Origin: JAGVSR01 sp964589785
GTDB lineage: Bacteria > Pseudomonadota > Alphaproteobacteria > Rhizobiales > Hyphomicrobiaceae
DNA: 64,000 nt
Assembly: GCA_964589785.1 (NCBI GenBank)
Contig: CAZPUQ010000001.1
Location: forward strand, 186,001-250,000
Direction of reading: 5' to 3'
Shown here piece by piece: positions 29,868-38,708 of this stretch. Every line of letters begins with the position of its first letter. Position 1 is the first letter of the stretch. The notes below the pieces were generated by a model. That model was not told the origin of the DNA. It ran no database searches and was given only the letters and a program-made list of their open reading frames with translations. Both the position numbers and the translations under genes were made by a program.

Positions 29868-31315
29868 CGCGCGCACTCTGGTCCTTTTCCGATCTCGCCG
29901 CCGCCGCCGGCGGCCAGCCCGAGGGTGCTCCGGCTGCGGCGGTCACGGGCTTCTCCATCGACACACGATCGATCGTGCCCGGCGACGTCTTCGTCGCGCT
30001 GACGGACCAGCGCGACGGCCACGACTTCGTCACCGCCGCCTTTGCGAGAGGAGCCGCCGCCGCGATTGTGGCGGATAGGTACGTCCGCAAGCAGGGCGAC
30101 GGCGCCTTGATCCGGGTGGCGGAGACGCTGCCGGCGCTCGAGGCGATCGGCCGGGCGGCGCGCGCACGCCTCTCCGCCGAGGCGCGCGTCGTCGCCGTCA
30201 CCGGCAGCGCCGGCAAGACGACGACGAAGGAGATGCTGCGGCTCGCCTTCCAGGCGCTGGGGTCGACCCATGCGTCGGAGAAATCCTACAACAACCACTG
30301 GGGCGTCCCGCTGACGCTGGCGCGGATGCCGCCCGGTACGCGCACCGCGGTCTTCGAGATCGGCATGAACCATGCCGGAGAGATAACGCCGCTGACGCGC
30401 ATGGTGCGTCCGCACGTGGCGCTCGTGACGACGGTCGAGACGGCGCACATCGAGAACTTCGCCAGCGAGGACGGCATCGCCGACGCCAAGGCGGAGATCT
30501 TCCTGGGCCTCGAGCCCGGAGGGACGGCGGTCATCAACCTCGACAACCGCCACGCCCTCCGGCTCGTCGCCGCGGCGCGCGCGGCTGGGGCGTGCGTTGC
30601 GGGCGTCACGACCGAGTATTCCGCAGCCGATGCCGTCGCACGCTTCGGCGTCGATGAAGCCGTCACGCTTGCGGGTTGCCGCATGACTTCGACGGTGAGC
30701 GAAGGGACGGCCGTGCGCGGCGGCGGGCGCGGTGCCGTTCCCTTCACGATCGGCAGCATCGGCATGCACATGGTGAGAAACGCGCTTTTTGTCGTGGCCG
30801 CGCTCGATGCGGCGGGCGCCGATGTCGCCAAGGGGCTGTCTGCGCTCGCCTCCTTCGCGCCGCCGCCGGGGCGCGGCTCGCGCACGCGGCTCCAGGCGGA
30901 CGGGGGCGAGATCCTGCTCATCGACGAAAGCTACAACGCCAATCCCGCTTCCATGCGGGCCGCGTTGGCGGTTCTGCCGGCGCTGCCCCGGGCCGATCAT
31001 CCGCGTCGCATCGCGGTGGTGGGAGACATGCTGGAGCTCGGCCCCGACGCGGCCGCGCTTCATGCTGGTCTGTGGGAGCCGATCGATGCAGCCGGCGTCG
31101 ATCTCGTGTTTGCGTCCGGCTCCAACATGGCGCGACTGTTCGAGCGTGTGCCGGAGAGCCGCCGCGGCGCCTGGGCACCGGCCTCGGCGGGTCTCGAAGG
31201 TCCGCTGCTGGCGGCCCTCAAGCCCGGCGATGCCGTCATGGTGAAGGGCTCGAATGGCTCGAAAATGGGCTTGCTCGTCGCGGCCATGCTGGCCAAGTTC
31301 GGCCGTTCGCAGTAG
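29864..31315 (+). CDS. murF: UDP-MurNAc-tripeptide:D-alanyl-D-alanine ligase
   Basis: A 483-residue Mur ligase that adds D-Ala-D-Ala to UDP-MurNAc-tripeptide. Visible: the substrate domain with ITGFSIDTRSIVPGDVFVAL, the ATP loop VTGSAGKTTTKEML, the block VFEIGMNHAGEI, and the C-terminal domain with LIDESYNANPASMRAAL and VVGDMLELG. The ATG overlaps the murE stop (ATGA), which suggests coupled translation. mraY follows after about 70 bases. Confidence 0.95.
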   Translation: MTRALWSFSDLAAAAGGQPEGAPAAAVTGFSIDTRSIVPGDVFVALTDQRDGHDFVTAAFARGAAAAIVADRYVRKQGDGALIRVAETLPALEAIGRAARARLSAEARVVAVTGSAGKTTTKEMLRLAFQALGSTHASEKSYNNHWGVPLTLARMPPGTRTAVFEIGMNHAGEITPLTRMVRPHVALVTTVETAHIENFASEDGIADAKAEIFLGLEPGGTAVINLDNRHALRLVAAARAAGACVAGVTTEYSAADAVARFGVDEAVTLAGCRMTSTVSEGTAVRGGGRGAVPFTIGSIGMHMVRNALFVVAALDAAGADVAKGLSALASFAPPPGRGSRTRLQADGGEILLIDESYNANPASMRAALAVLPALPRADHPRRIAVVGDMLELGPDAAALHAGLWEPIDAAGVDLVFASGSNMARLFERVPESRRGAWAPASAGLEGPLLAALKPGDAVMVKGSNGSKMGLLVAAMLAKFGRSQ

Positions 31316-31386
31316 AGGCGGACGGAACTTTCGGGGTATTCCATCGGAGAGGCGCTGCGGAGCGTCGCGGGGAGGGGGAGAGAGGC

Positions 31387-32469
31387 ATGCTGTATCAACT
31401 GGTGCAGTTCAGCGACCAGATCGGTCCGCTCAACGTTTTCCGCTACATCACCTTTCGGACCGGCGGCGCCATCTTCACCGCGCTCCTCTTCGTCATGCTG
31501 TTCGGCCCGGCGATCATCGACCTGTTGCGCGTGCGCCAGGGCAAGGGCCAGCCGATCCGCGACGACGGCCCGCAGACGCACCTCGCCAAGCGCGGCACGC
31601 CGACCATGGGCGGCCTCATGATCCTTGCGAGCGTCACGTTCGCCACGCTGATGTGGGCCGACTGGTCGAACATGTATGTCTGGATCGTGCTCGGCGTCAC
31701 GCTCACCTACGGCGCCATCGGCTTCTACGACGATTACTTGAAGGTCACGCGGCAGCACGCGAGCGGCTTCGGCGGCACGGCCCGGCTCGGCATCGAGATG
31801 ATCGTCGCGGCGCTCGCGGCATGGGCCATCATGGCGCTGTCGGCGCCCGCGCTCTCCGGCCAGCTCGCGGTCCCCTTCTTCAAGGACACGCTGATCTATC
31901 TCGGACCGTTCTTCGTCCTCCTCGGCGTGCTCGTCATCGCGGGAGCGGGCAACGCCGTCAACCTCACCGACGGGCTCGACGGCCTCGCCATCGTTCCGGT
32001 GATGATCGCGGCGGCCACGTTCGGGTTGATCGCCTATCTCATCGGCTCGGAGAAGTTCGCCACCCATCTGCAGATCCACTATGTCCACGGCACCGCCGAG
32101 CTTGCCGTCATCTGCGGCGCGCTGATCGGCGCGGGGCTCGGATTTCTGTGGTTCAACGCTCCGCCCGCCATGATCTTCATGGGCGATACCGGTTCGCTGG
32201 CGCTCGGCGGCGCGCTCGGCGCCATCGCCGTCGCGACCAAGCACGAGATCGTGCTCGCCATCGTCGGCGGCCTGTTCGTGCTCGAGACGCTTTCGGTCGT
32301 CATCCAGGTCGCCTCCTACAAGACGACGGGCAAGCGCGTGTTCCGCATGGCGCCGCTGCACCATCACTACGAGCAGAAGGGATGGCAGGAGAGCACGGTC
32401 GTCGTGCGCTTCTGGATCATCTCGGTCATCCTGGCGCTCGTCGGCCTCGCGACGCTGAAGCTGCGCTGA
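31387..32469 (+). CDS. mraY: Phospho-MurNAc-pentapeptide transferase
   Basis: A 360-residue polytopic membrane enzyme that joins phospho-MurNAc-pentapeptide to undecaprenyl phosphate, giving lipid I. The diagnostic blocks are present: KRGTPTMGGLMIL, GFYDDYLKVTR with the catalytic aspartates, GNAVNLTDGLDGLA, and PLHHHYEQKGWQE near the C-terminus. About ten hydrophobic segments. ATG 31387 follows a purine-rich GGGGAGGGGGAGAGAGG. It sits between murF and murD in the standard order. Confidence 0.97.
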   Translation: MLYQLVQFSDQIGPLNVFRYITFRTGGAIFTALLFVMLFGPAIIDLLRVRQGKGQPIRDDGPQTHLAKRGTPTMGGLMILASVTFATLMWADWSNMYVWIVLGVTLTYGAIGFYDDYLKVTRQHASGFGGTARLGIEMIVAALAAWAIMALSAPALSGQLAVPFFKDTLIYLGPFFVLLGVLVIAGAGNAVNLTDGLDGLAIVPVMIAAATFGLIAYLIGSEKFATHLQIHYVHGTAELAVICGALIGAGLGFLWFNAPPAMIFMGDTGSLALGGALGAIAVATKHEIVLAIVGGLFVLETLSVVIQVASYKTTGKRVFRMAPLHHHYEQKGWQESTVVVRFWIISVILALVGLATLKLR

Positions 32470-32482
32470 CCCGGGGCGAGGC

Positions 32483-33859
32483 ATGATCCCGATCACGACC
32501 TTCTCCGGCCTCGACGTCGCGGTGTTCGGGCTCGGAGCCTCGGGCAATGCGACCGCACGGGCGCTGATCGCCGGCGGCGCCCGTGTCGCGGCATGGGACG
32601 ACAGCGAGGCGGGCCGTTCCGGCGCGGAGAAGGCCGGTATCCCGCTCGAGGACCTCAAGTCCGCCGAGTGGGCGCGCTTTGCCGCTCTCGTACTGGCGCC
32701 CGGCGTGCCGTTCACGCATCCCGAGCCGCACTGGACTGTCGAGCGGGCGCAAGCGGCGGACGTGGAGGTGATCGGGGACATCGAGCTCTTCTGCCGCGAG
32801 CGGGCGAGCATGTGTCCGGAAGCACCGTTCATCGCGATCACGGGGACGAACGGCAAGTCGACGACGACGGCGCTCATCGCGCATGTGCTGAAGGAAGCGG
32901 GCCGCGAGGTCGAGCTCGGGGGCAACATCGGCCGCCCGATCCTCACGCTCGAGCCGCTGTCGCCGGAGCGCGTCTATGTCGTCGAGTGCTCGTCGTTCCA
33001 GATCGATCTTGCGCCTTCGATCCGTCCGAGCGTCGGGGTTCTGCTCAACATCACGCCCGACCATCTCGACCGGCACGGCACGATCGAGAACTACGCCGCT
33101 ATCAAGGAGCATCTGATCGCCGGTGCGGAGAAGGCCGTCGTGGCGATCGACGACGACTGGACGCGCGCGATCGCCGACAAGTACCTGTCGGCCGGCAAGG
33201 AGGTGCTGACGGCCTCCACGCGCGGGGTTGCCGACATCACTGCATCCGGATCGACGCTCTTCTTCCGCAAGGAGCTCGTGGCCGATCTGAAGGGCATCGT
33301 TTCCCTGCGCGGCCGGCACAACGCGGAGAATGCGGGCGTCGCCTACGCTGCGCTGCGCCTCGCCGGCCTGAAGGACAGCGAGATCGTGCCGCATCTCGCG
33401 ACCTATCCGGGCCTGCCGCATCGCATGGAGGAGGTGGGCCGTGTCGGCGCGACCCTCTTCATCAACGACAGCAAGGCGACCAATGCCGAGAGCACCGAGA
33501 AGGCGCTCGCCACATGGCCGCACGGCATCCACCTCATCCTCGGCGGCAAGGCGAAAGAGGGGGGCATCGAGTCCTTGCGGCCGTATTTTCCGCGCATCGC
33601 CAAGGCCTATCTGATCGGGGCCGCGAGCGAGGCGTTCGCGGCGGCGCTGGCCGGCGCGGTCCCGCACGAGAGCTGCGGGACGATGGACGTCGCAGTCGCG
33701 AAGGCCACGCACGACGCGCTGGCCTCGGGCGGGAAGGACAGCGTCGTACTCCTCTCGCCCGCCTGCGCGTCCTATGACCAGTACCGCAACTTCGAGGAGC
33801 GGGGCGACCATTTCCGCAGGCTCGTGGCCGCGGAGATCGCGCGCCGCCTCACGCCATGA
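32483..33859 (+). CDS. murD: UDP-MurNAc-L-alanine:D-glutamate ligase
   Basis: A 458-residue Mur ligase that adds D-Glu to UDP-MurNAc-L-Ala. N-terminal UDP-binding Rossmann-like domain (VAVFGLGASGNATARAL), ATP loop AITGTNGKSTTTALI, LNITPDHLDRHGTIENYAAIK, and the C-terminal block FINDSKATNAESTEKAL. It begins 13 bases after mraY and overlaps ftsW by ATGA. Confidence 0.96.
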   Translation: MIPITTFSGLDVAVFGLGASGNATARALIAGGARVAAWDDSEAGRSGAEKAGIPLEDLKSAEWARFAALVLAPGVPFTHPEPHWTVERAQAADVEVIGDIELFCRERASMCPEAPFIAITGTNGKSTTTALIAHVLKEAGREVELGGNIGRPILTLEPLSPERVYVVECSSFQIDLAPSIRPSVGVLLNITPDHLDRHGTIENYAAIKEHLIAGAEKAVVAIDDDWTRAIADKYLSAGKEVLTASTRGVADITASGSTLFFRKELVADLKGIVSLRGRHNAENAGVAYAALRLAGLKDSEIVPHLATYPGLPHRMEEVGRVGATLFINDSKATNAESTEKALATWPHGIHLILGGKAKEGGIESLRPYFPRIAKAYLIGAASEAFAAALAGAVPHESCGTMDVAVAKATHDALASGGKDSVVLLSPACASYDQYRNFEERGDHFRRLVAAEIARRLTP

Positions 33860-34962
33860 CCTTCTCCCGCGAAGACCGCAGCCGGCTCACCGGCTGGTGG
33901 TTCACCGTCGATCACGTCCTCATCGCCGCGATCCTCGTGCTCGTTGGCACGGGTCTCGTCTTCTCGCTCGCGGCGAGCCCGGCCGTCGCGCTCAAGAAGG
34001 GGCTGCCGGCGTACTACTTCGTCGAGCGCCACGTGCTTTTCTCGGCCGTCGGCGCCGCCGTCCTCGTGGCGATCTCGTTCCTGACCCCGCGCGAGACCCG
34101 GCGCTTCGCGCTCATCCTCCTGCTGCTCGCGTTCGCGGGGCTCGTGGCAGTCCACCTGACTGGGATCGAGATCAACGGTGCGCGCCGCTGGCTGTCTCTC
34201 GGCGGGCATTCGATCCAGCCCTCCGAGTTCCTGAAGCCGGCCTTCGTCGTCGTCTCCGCGTGGCTGCTCGCGGAGGCGCGGACGCGGCCCGACATGCCGG
34301 GGCTGCTCGCAGCGCTCCTGCTCTACGCCATGGTCGCCGGGTTCCTCGTCCTGCAGCCCGACGTGGGGCAGACGCTGCTCCTCAGCCTGGTGTGGGGGGC
34401 GATGTTCTTCGTCTCGGGCCAGCCGCTGGTGCTCGCGGGGGCGGCTCTCCTCGCGAGCGCGGCGGCGCTCGTCGCGGCCTATTTCACGTTTCCGCACGTG
34501 CAGGTCCGTATCGACCGGTTCCTCGATCCGGTGCCGGGCGACAACAGCCAGGTCGACCGCGCGCTGCAGTCGTTCACGCAGGGCGGCTTTTTCGGCCGCG
34601 GCCCCGGCGAGGGCACGATCAAGACGTCGCTGCCCGATGCGCACACGGATTTCATCTTTGCGGTGATCGCGGAGGAATATGGCGCCGTCGCCTGCCTCGC
34701 GCTCGTCGTCTTGTTCGCGTTCATCGTGCTGAGGGCCCTCTACCGGGCGGGGCGCGAGCCCGAGCCGTCGATCAAGCTCGCCATCATCGGATTGGCCCTC
34801 GTGTTCGGACTGCAGGCCCTGATCAACATGGGCGTCAACGTCGGGCTGCTGCCGGCGAAGGGGATCACGCTGCCCTATCTGTCGGCGGGAGGGTCGTCGA
34901 CGCTTGCGATCTCGGTGACGCTCGGCATGTTGCTGGCCCTGACGCGGCACCGCGTCCAATAA
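33856..34962 (+). CDS. ftsW: FtsW, divisome peptidoglycan glycosyltransferase (SEDS family)
   Basis: A 368-residue polytopic SEDS protein that polymerises lipid II at the septum together with its partner transpeptidase FtsI. Family blocks: NGARRWLSLGGHSIQPSEFLKPAFV, LQPDVGQTLLL, GRGPGEGTIKTSLPDAHTDFIFAVIAEEYG, and the C-terminal GLLPAKGITLPYLSAGGSS. About ten hydrophobic helices. ftsI is not in the window. The last five codons and the stop belong to a unit that is repeated in tandem just downstream. Confidence 0.96.
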   Translation: MTFSREDRSRLTGWWFTVDHVLIAAILVLVGTGLVFSLAASPAVALKKGLPAYYFVERHVLFSAVGAAVLVAISFLTPRETRRFALILLLLAFAGLVAVHLTGIEINGARRWLSLGGHSIQPSEFLKPAFVVVSAWLLAEARTRPDMPGLLAALLLYAMVAGFLVLQPDVGQTLLLSLVWGAMFFVSGQPLVLAGAALLASAAALVAAYFTFPHVQVRIDRFLDPVPGDNSQVDRALQSFTQGGFFGRGPGEGTIKTSLPDAHTDFIFAVIAEEYGAVACLALVVLFAFIVLRALYRAGREPEPSIKLAIIGLALVFGLQALINMGVNVGLLPAKGITLPYLSAGGSSTLAISVTLGMLLALTRHRVQ

Positions 34963-35018
34963 TTAAGGCTCGCGGCACCGCGTCCAATATTAGGGCTCGC
35001 GGCATCGCGTCGAAGGAG
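34943..35018 (+). repeat. Tandem repeat across the ftsW stop codon
   Basis: Unit 1 (34943-34970) and unit 2 (34971-34997) both begin cgcggcaccgcgtccaat and end ggct. They differ by a one-base length change and a few substitutions. A third, partial unit (34998-35018) begins cgcggcatcgcgtc. Unit 1 encodes the FtsW C-terminus RHRVQ and its stop. Confidence 0.85.
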
Positions 35019-35109
35019 GGGGCTGACGAGTGCGGGCCGTGGGCGGACCAGAAACGGCCGTCTTTGCCTGCGATAGCGCGGAGACACGAGGGGGAGAGGC
35101 AACACGGAC

Positions 35110-36246
35110 ATGAGCGGGAACCGAACCGTCATGCTGGCGGCGGGAGGCACGGGCGGCCACCTGTTCCCGGCCTTTGCCCTGGCCGAGGAGCTTGGCCGAC
35201 GCGGCTTTGCGGTCGATCTCGTCACCGACATGCGCGGCGACCGCTACGGCACCGGCTTTCCCGCCCGCGCGGTCTATCAGGTGCCGTCCGCGACGCTTGC
35301 CAGCAAGTCGCCGGTCGCGGTCGCCCGCACCGGCCTGACGCTCGCCCGCGGGGTCATGGCGGCGCGCAAGCTCATGAAAAGCGTCCGCCCGGCCGCGGTC
35401 GTCGGCTTCGGCGGCTATCCCACGTTCCCGCCGCTGCTGGCCGCGCGGCAGCTCGCCATCCCGACCATGCTGCACGAGCAGAACGCCGTGCTCGGCCGGG
35501 CCAACAAGATGCTCGCCCGCCGCGTCGACCGGATCGCGACCTCCTTCGAGACGACGAAATTCCTCGACGGCCCGCTGCTCGCCAAGGCCCGCTTCACCGG
35601 CAATCCCGTCCGCGCCCTTGTCGTCGAAGCCGCCCGCCGCCCTTATCCGCCGCTCGAGGAGACGGGCATGTTTGAGCTGCTCGTGTTCGGAGGCAGCCAG
35701 GGCGCGCGCTACTTCTCCGACACGGTGCCACCGGCCCTGACGCTCCTGCCGCCACATCTCAAGAGGCGACTGAATATCGTTCAGCAGGCGCGGGAGGAGG
35801 ACGTGGACCGGGTCCGCGCCGCCTATGCCGCCACCGGGATCGCCGCCGAAATCGCTCCGTTCTTCAAGGACCTGCCGGCCCGCATGGCGGCGAGCCATCT
35901 GGTCGTCGCGCGGGCCGGCGCCTCGACGGTCGCGGAGCTCACCGTCATCGGCCGGCCGTCGATCCTGGTGCCGTTGCCCCATTCCCTCGACCACGATCAG
36001 TTGCATAATGCGGCCAGACTTGCCGAATCGGGGGGCGCTTGGTGTATCGAACAGAAGCATTTGAGCCCTGAGCGGCTCGCGGGGGAGATCGCGCGGCTCA
36101 TGGAAGGTGGTGCCGCGCTCGTGGAAGCAGCGGCGTGCGCGCGGGCGCAGGGACGGCCGGATGCCGTGCTCCGGCTGGCGTCCCTCGTGGAGGAGCTTGC
36201 GGGCGTCGCCACGGCGTCTGCCGTATCGCCCGCCCGCGCATCGTGA
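35110..36246 (+). CDS. murG: UDP-GlcNAc:undecaprenyl-PP-MurNAc-pentapeptide GlcNAc transferase
   Basis: A 378-residue peripheral membrane GT28 enzyme that makes lipid II from lipid I. The Gly-rich loop is LAAGGTGGHLFPAFALA, the second Gly-rich region is VVGFGGYPTFPPLLAA, and the donor-binding C-terminal half has VFGGSQGARYFSD, ARAGASTVAELTVIGRPSILVPLP and DHDQLHNA. It follows ftsW after about 150 bases holding the tandem repeat. The GAGG upstream of the ATG is somewhat far from it. Confidence 0.96.
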   Translation: MSGNRTVMLAAGGTGGHLFPAFALAEELGRRGFAVDLVTDMRGDRYGTGFPARAVYQVPSATLASKSPVAVARTGLTLARGVMAARKLMKSVRPAAVVGFGGYPTFPPLLAARQLAIPTMLHEQNAVLGRANKMLARRVDRIATSFETTKFLDGPLLAKARFTGNPVRALVVEAARRPYPPLEETGMFELLVFGGSQGARYFSDTVPPALTLLPPHLKRRLNIVQQAREEDVDRVRAAYAATGIAAEIAPFFKDLPARMAASHLVVARAGASTVAELTVIGRPSILVPLPHSLDHDQLHNAARLAESGGAWCIEQKHLSPERLAGEIARLMEGGAALVEAAACARAQGRPDAVLRLASLVEELAGVATASAVSPARAS

Positions 36247-36298
36247 GCGCGGGCTCGGATCGAACGAAACACGCATGACGGGACGATAGAGAACGAGA

Positions 36299-37720
36299 AT
36301 GCAGATCCCTCGCGACGCAGGCACCTTCCACATCATTGGCATCGGCGGCATCGGCATGAGCGCCATCGCCGAGATCCTGCTCGCCAAGGGCTTCGCGGTT
36401 CAGGGCAGCGACCAGAAGGAGAGCGCCAACGTGCGCCGGCTGCGCGCGAAGGGCGTGCGCGTGTTCATCGGGCACGATGCGGTCAATCTCGTCGGGGCGC
36501 GCAACGTCGTCATCTCGACGGCGGTGAAGGACGGCAACCCCGAGCTGGAGGCCGCTCGCCAGAAGGGCCTGCCGATCATCCGGCGAGCCGAGATGCTGGC
36601 CGAGCTGATGCGCCTCTATGCGACGGTCTCCGTCACCGGCACGCATGGCAAGACCACGACGACCTCGCTCGTCTCCACCATCTTCGAGAAGGCCGGCAAG
36701 GACCCGACCGTCATCACCGGCGGCATCATCAATTCCTGGGGCTCGAATGCGCGGCTCGGTCAGGGCCGCTGGATGCTCGTCGAGGCCGACGAGAGCGACG
36801 GCACGTTCGTGCGGCTGCCGACGGAGATCGGCATTGTCACGAACATCGACCCCGAGCATCTCGACTACTTCAAGACCGTCGAGAACATGCATCGCGAGTT
36901 CGAGGCTTTCTATCGCAACATTCCCTTCTACGGCCTCGCCGTCACCTGCATCGACCACCCGGTGGTGCGCCAGATGATCGAGCGTCTCGAGCTGCGCCGC
37001 GACGGGCGCCGCCTCCTGACCTACGGCGTCAGCGAGGGCGCAGACTTGCAGCTCGCGGGCTGCAGGCAGGAGGGCTTCACGACCGTCTTCGACGCCGTGC
37101 TGTCGGCGCGCGTCAAGGGCGGGCCGCGCACGCTGACGGGATGGTCGGTTCCGGTGCCCGGCCGGCACAACGCGCTCAATGCTCTGGCCGCCGTTGCGGT
37201 CGCGGCCGAGGCCGACATCCCCGACGAGGTGATCCGCGCGGGGCTTGCCGAGTTCTCGGGCGTGAAGCGCCGCTTCCAGCCGACGGGACAGTGGAACGGC
37301 ATCCAGATCTACGACGACTACGCGCATCATCCCGCCGAGATCGCCGCCGTCCTGCAGGCCGCGCGCGCCGGCGCCAAGGGCCGCGTCATCGCCATCGTGG
37401 AGCCGCATCGCTACACGCGCGTGCGCGATCTCTTCGGCGAGTTCTGCGCCTGCTTCCGCGACGCCGACAGCGTGATCGTCGCCCCGCTCTATTCCGCGGG
37501 CGAGGCGCCGATCGACGGCATCGACCAGCATGCGCTTGCCGAAGGCATCGGCGCGACCGGCCATCGCGCCGTCACCTCCGTCGATCATCCGGCCGATATC
37601 GTGCCGCTGCTGCGCCGCTATTCCCGCACCGGCGACATGGTCATCTGCCTGGGCGCGGGAACCTCGACGGACTGGGCCGCTGCGCTGCCGGCCTGGCTCT
37701 CCTCCGAGGCCGCCGAATAG
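36299..37720 (+). CDS. murC: UDP-MurNAc:L-alanine ligase
   Basis: A 473-residue Mur ligase that adds the first stem-peptide residue, L-Ala. The N-terminal nucleotide-binding fold is IHIIG-like (FHIIGIGGIGMSAIAEILLAKG). The ATP loop is VTGTHGKTTTTSLV, with EADESDGTFV and NIDPEHLDYF, then the C-terminal DDYAHHPAEI and EPHRYTRVRDLF. Full length, and in normal order between murG and murB. Confidence 0.97.
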   Translation: MQIPRDAGTFHIIGIGGIGMSAIAEILLAKGFAVQGSDQKESANVRRLRAKGVRVFIGHDAVNLVGARNVVISTAVKDGNPELEAARQKGLPIIRRAEMLAELMRLYATVSVTGTHGKTTTTSLVSTIFEKAGKDPTVITGGIINSWGSNARLGQGRWMLVEADESDGTFVRLPTEIGIVTNIDPEHLDYFKTVENMHREFEAFYRNIPFYGLAVTCIDHPVVRQMIERLELRRDGRRLLTYGVSEGADLQLAGCRQEGFTTVFDAVLSARVKGGPRTLTGWSVPVPGRHNALNALAAVAVAAEADIPDEVIRAGLAEFSGVKRRFQPTGQWNGIQIYDDYAHHPAEIAAVLQAARAGAKGRVIAIVEPHRYTRVRDLFGEFCACFRDADSVIVAPLYSAGEAPIDGIDQHALAEGIGATGHRAVTSVDHPADIVPLLRRYSRTGDMVICLGAGTSTDWAAALPAWLSSEAAE

Positions 37721-37742
37721 TGCGACGGAGGACGCTCCTGCC

Positions 37743-38708
37743 ATGAGCTTTCCCGACATCACCGGCGACCTCAAGGCCCGCATGCCGGACCTGCGTGGCC
37801 GGCTCGCCGCCAATGCCGCGCTCTCCGACATCACGTGGTTCCGCGTCGGCGGGCCGGCACAGGTGCTGTTCACGCCGGCCGACGAGGCCGACCTTGCCTA
37901 TTTCCTGAAGAACGTCGGCGGCGAGACCCCGGTCTTCGTCATCGGGCTCGGCTCGAACCTGCTCGTGCGCGACGGCGGCGTTCCCGGCGTCGTGATCCGG
38001 CTCGGCCGCGGCTTCGGCGAGATCAAGGTCGAGGGGCAGCGCGTGAGCGCCGGCACGGCGGTGCCCGACGTGAAGCTCGCGCGCGCCGCCGCCGAGGCCG
38101 GCATCGCCGGGCTTTCCTTCTATCGCGGCATTCCGGGCTCGGTCGGCGGCGCGCTGCGCATGAACGCCGGCGCCCATGGCACCGAGACGAAGGATGTCCT
38201 CGTCGGCGCGCGGGCGGTCGACCGGCAGGGCAACATCCACGTCCTGTCGCCGGCCGACATGAAGTTCACCTATCGTCATTGCGGCATTCCTTCGGGCTGG
38301 ATCTTCACCGAGGCGACGTTCGAGGGACGCACGGGCGACCCGGACGAGATCCAGAAGGCGATGGACGAAGTCGCGGAGTACCGCGAGAAGAACCAGCCCG
38401 TGCGCGAGCGCACAGGCGGCTCGACGTTCAAGAACCCTCCGGGCAACAGCGCGTGGAAGCTCATCGACGCGGCCGGCTGCCGCGGCTTGCGCGTCGGCGG
38501 CGCGAAGGTCTCCGAGATGCACTGCAACTTCCTCATCAACGACAGCGCCGCCTCCGGCGAGGACATCGAGACGCTCGGCGAGACCGTGCGCGCGCGTGTG
38601 AAGGGCGGCACGGGCGTCGCGCTCGAATGGGAGATCATCCGCCTCGGGCAGCCGAAGGACGGCCGGCCCACCGGCGAGGCGCTGGCGCTGGCAGAGAAGG
38701 CATCATGA
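37743..38708 (+). CDS. murB: UDP-N-acetylenolpyruvoylglucosamine reductase
   Basis: A 321-residue FAD enzyme that reduces UDP-GlcNAc-enolpyruvate to UDP-MurNAc with NADPH. FAD-binding blocks TWFRVGGPAQVLF and IGLGSNLLVRDGGVPGVVIRL, then GIPGSVGGALRMNAGAHG and the active-site region GGSTFKNPPGNSAWKLIDAAG with the catalytic Ser, characteristic of type II enzymes. The stop overlaps the ddl start (ATGA). Confidence 0.96.
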   Translation: MSFPDITGDLKARMPDLRGRLAANAALSDITWFRVGGPAQVLFTPADEADLAYFLKNVGGETPVFVIGLGSNLLVRDGGVPGVVIRLGRGFGEIKVEGQRVSAGTAVPDVKLARAAAEAGIAGLSFYRGIPGSVGGALRMNAGAHGTETKDVLVGARAVDRQGNIHVLSPADMKFTYRHCGIPSGWIFTEATFEGRTGDPDEIQKAMDEVAEYREKNQPVRERTGGSTFKNPPGNSAWKLIDAAGCRGLRVGGAKVSEMHCNFLINDSAASGEDIETLGETVRARVKGGTGVALEWEIIRLGQPKDGRPTGEALALAEKAS

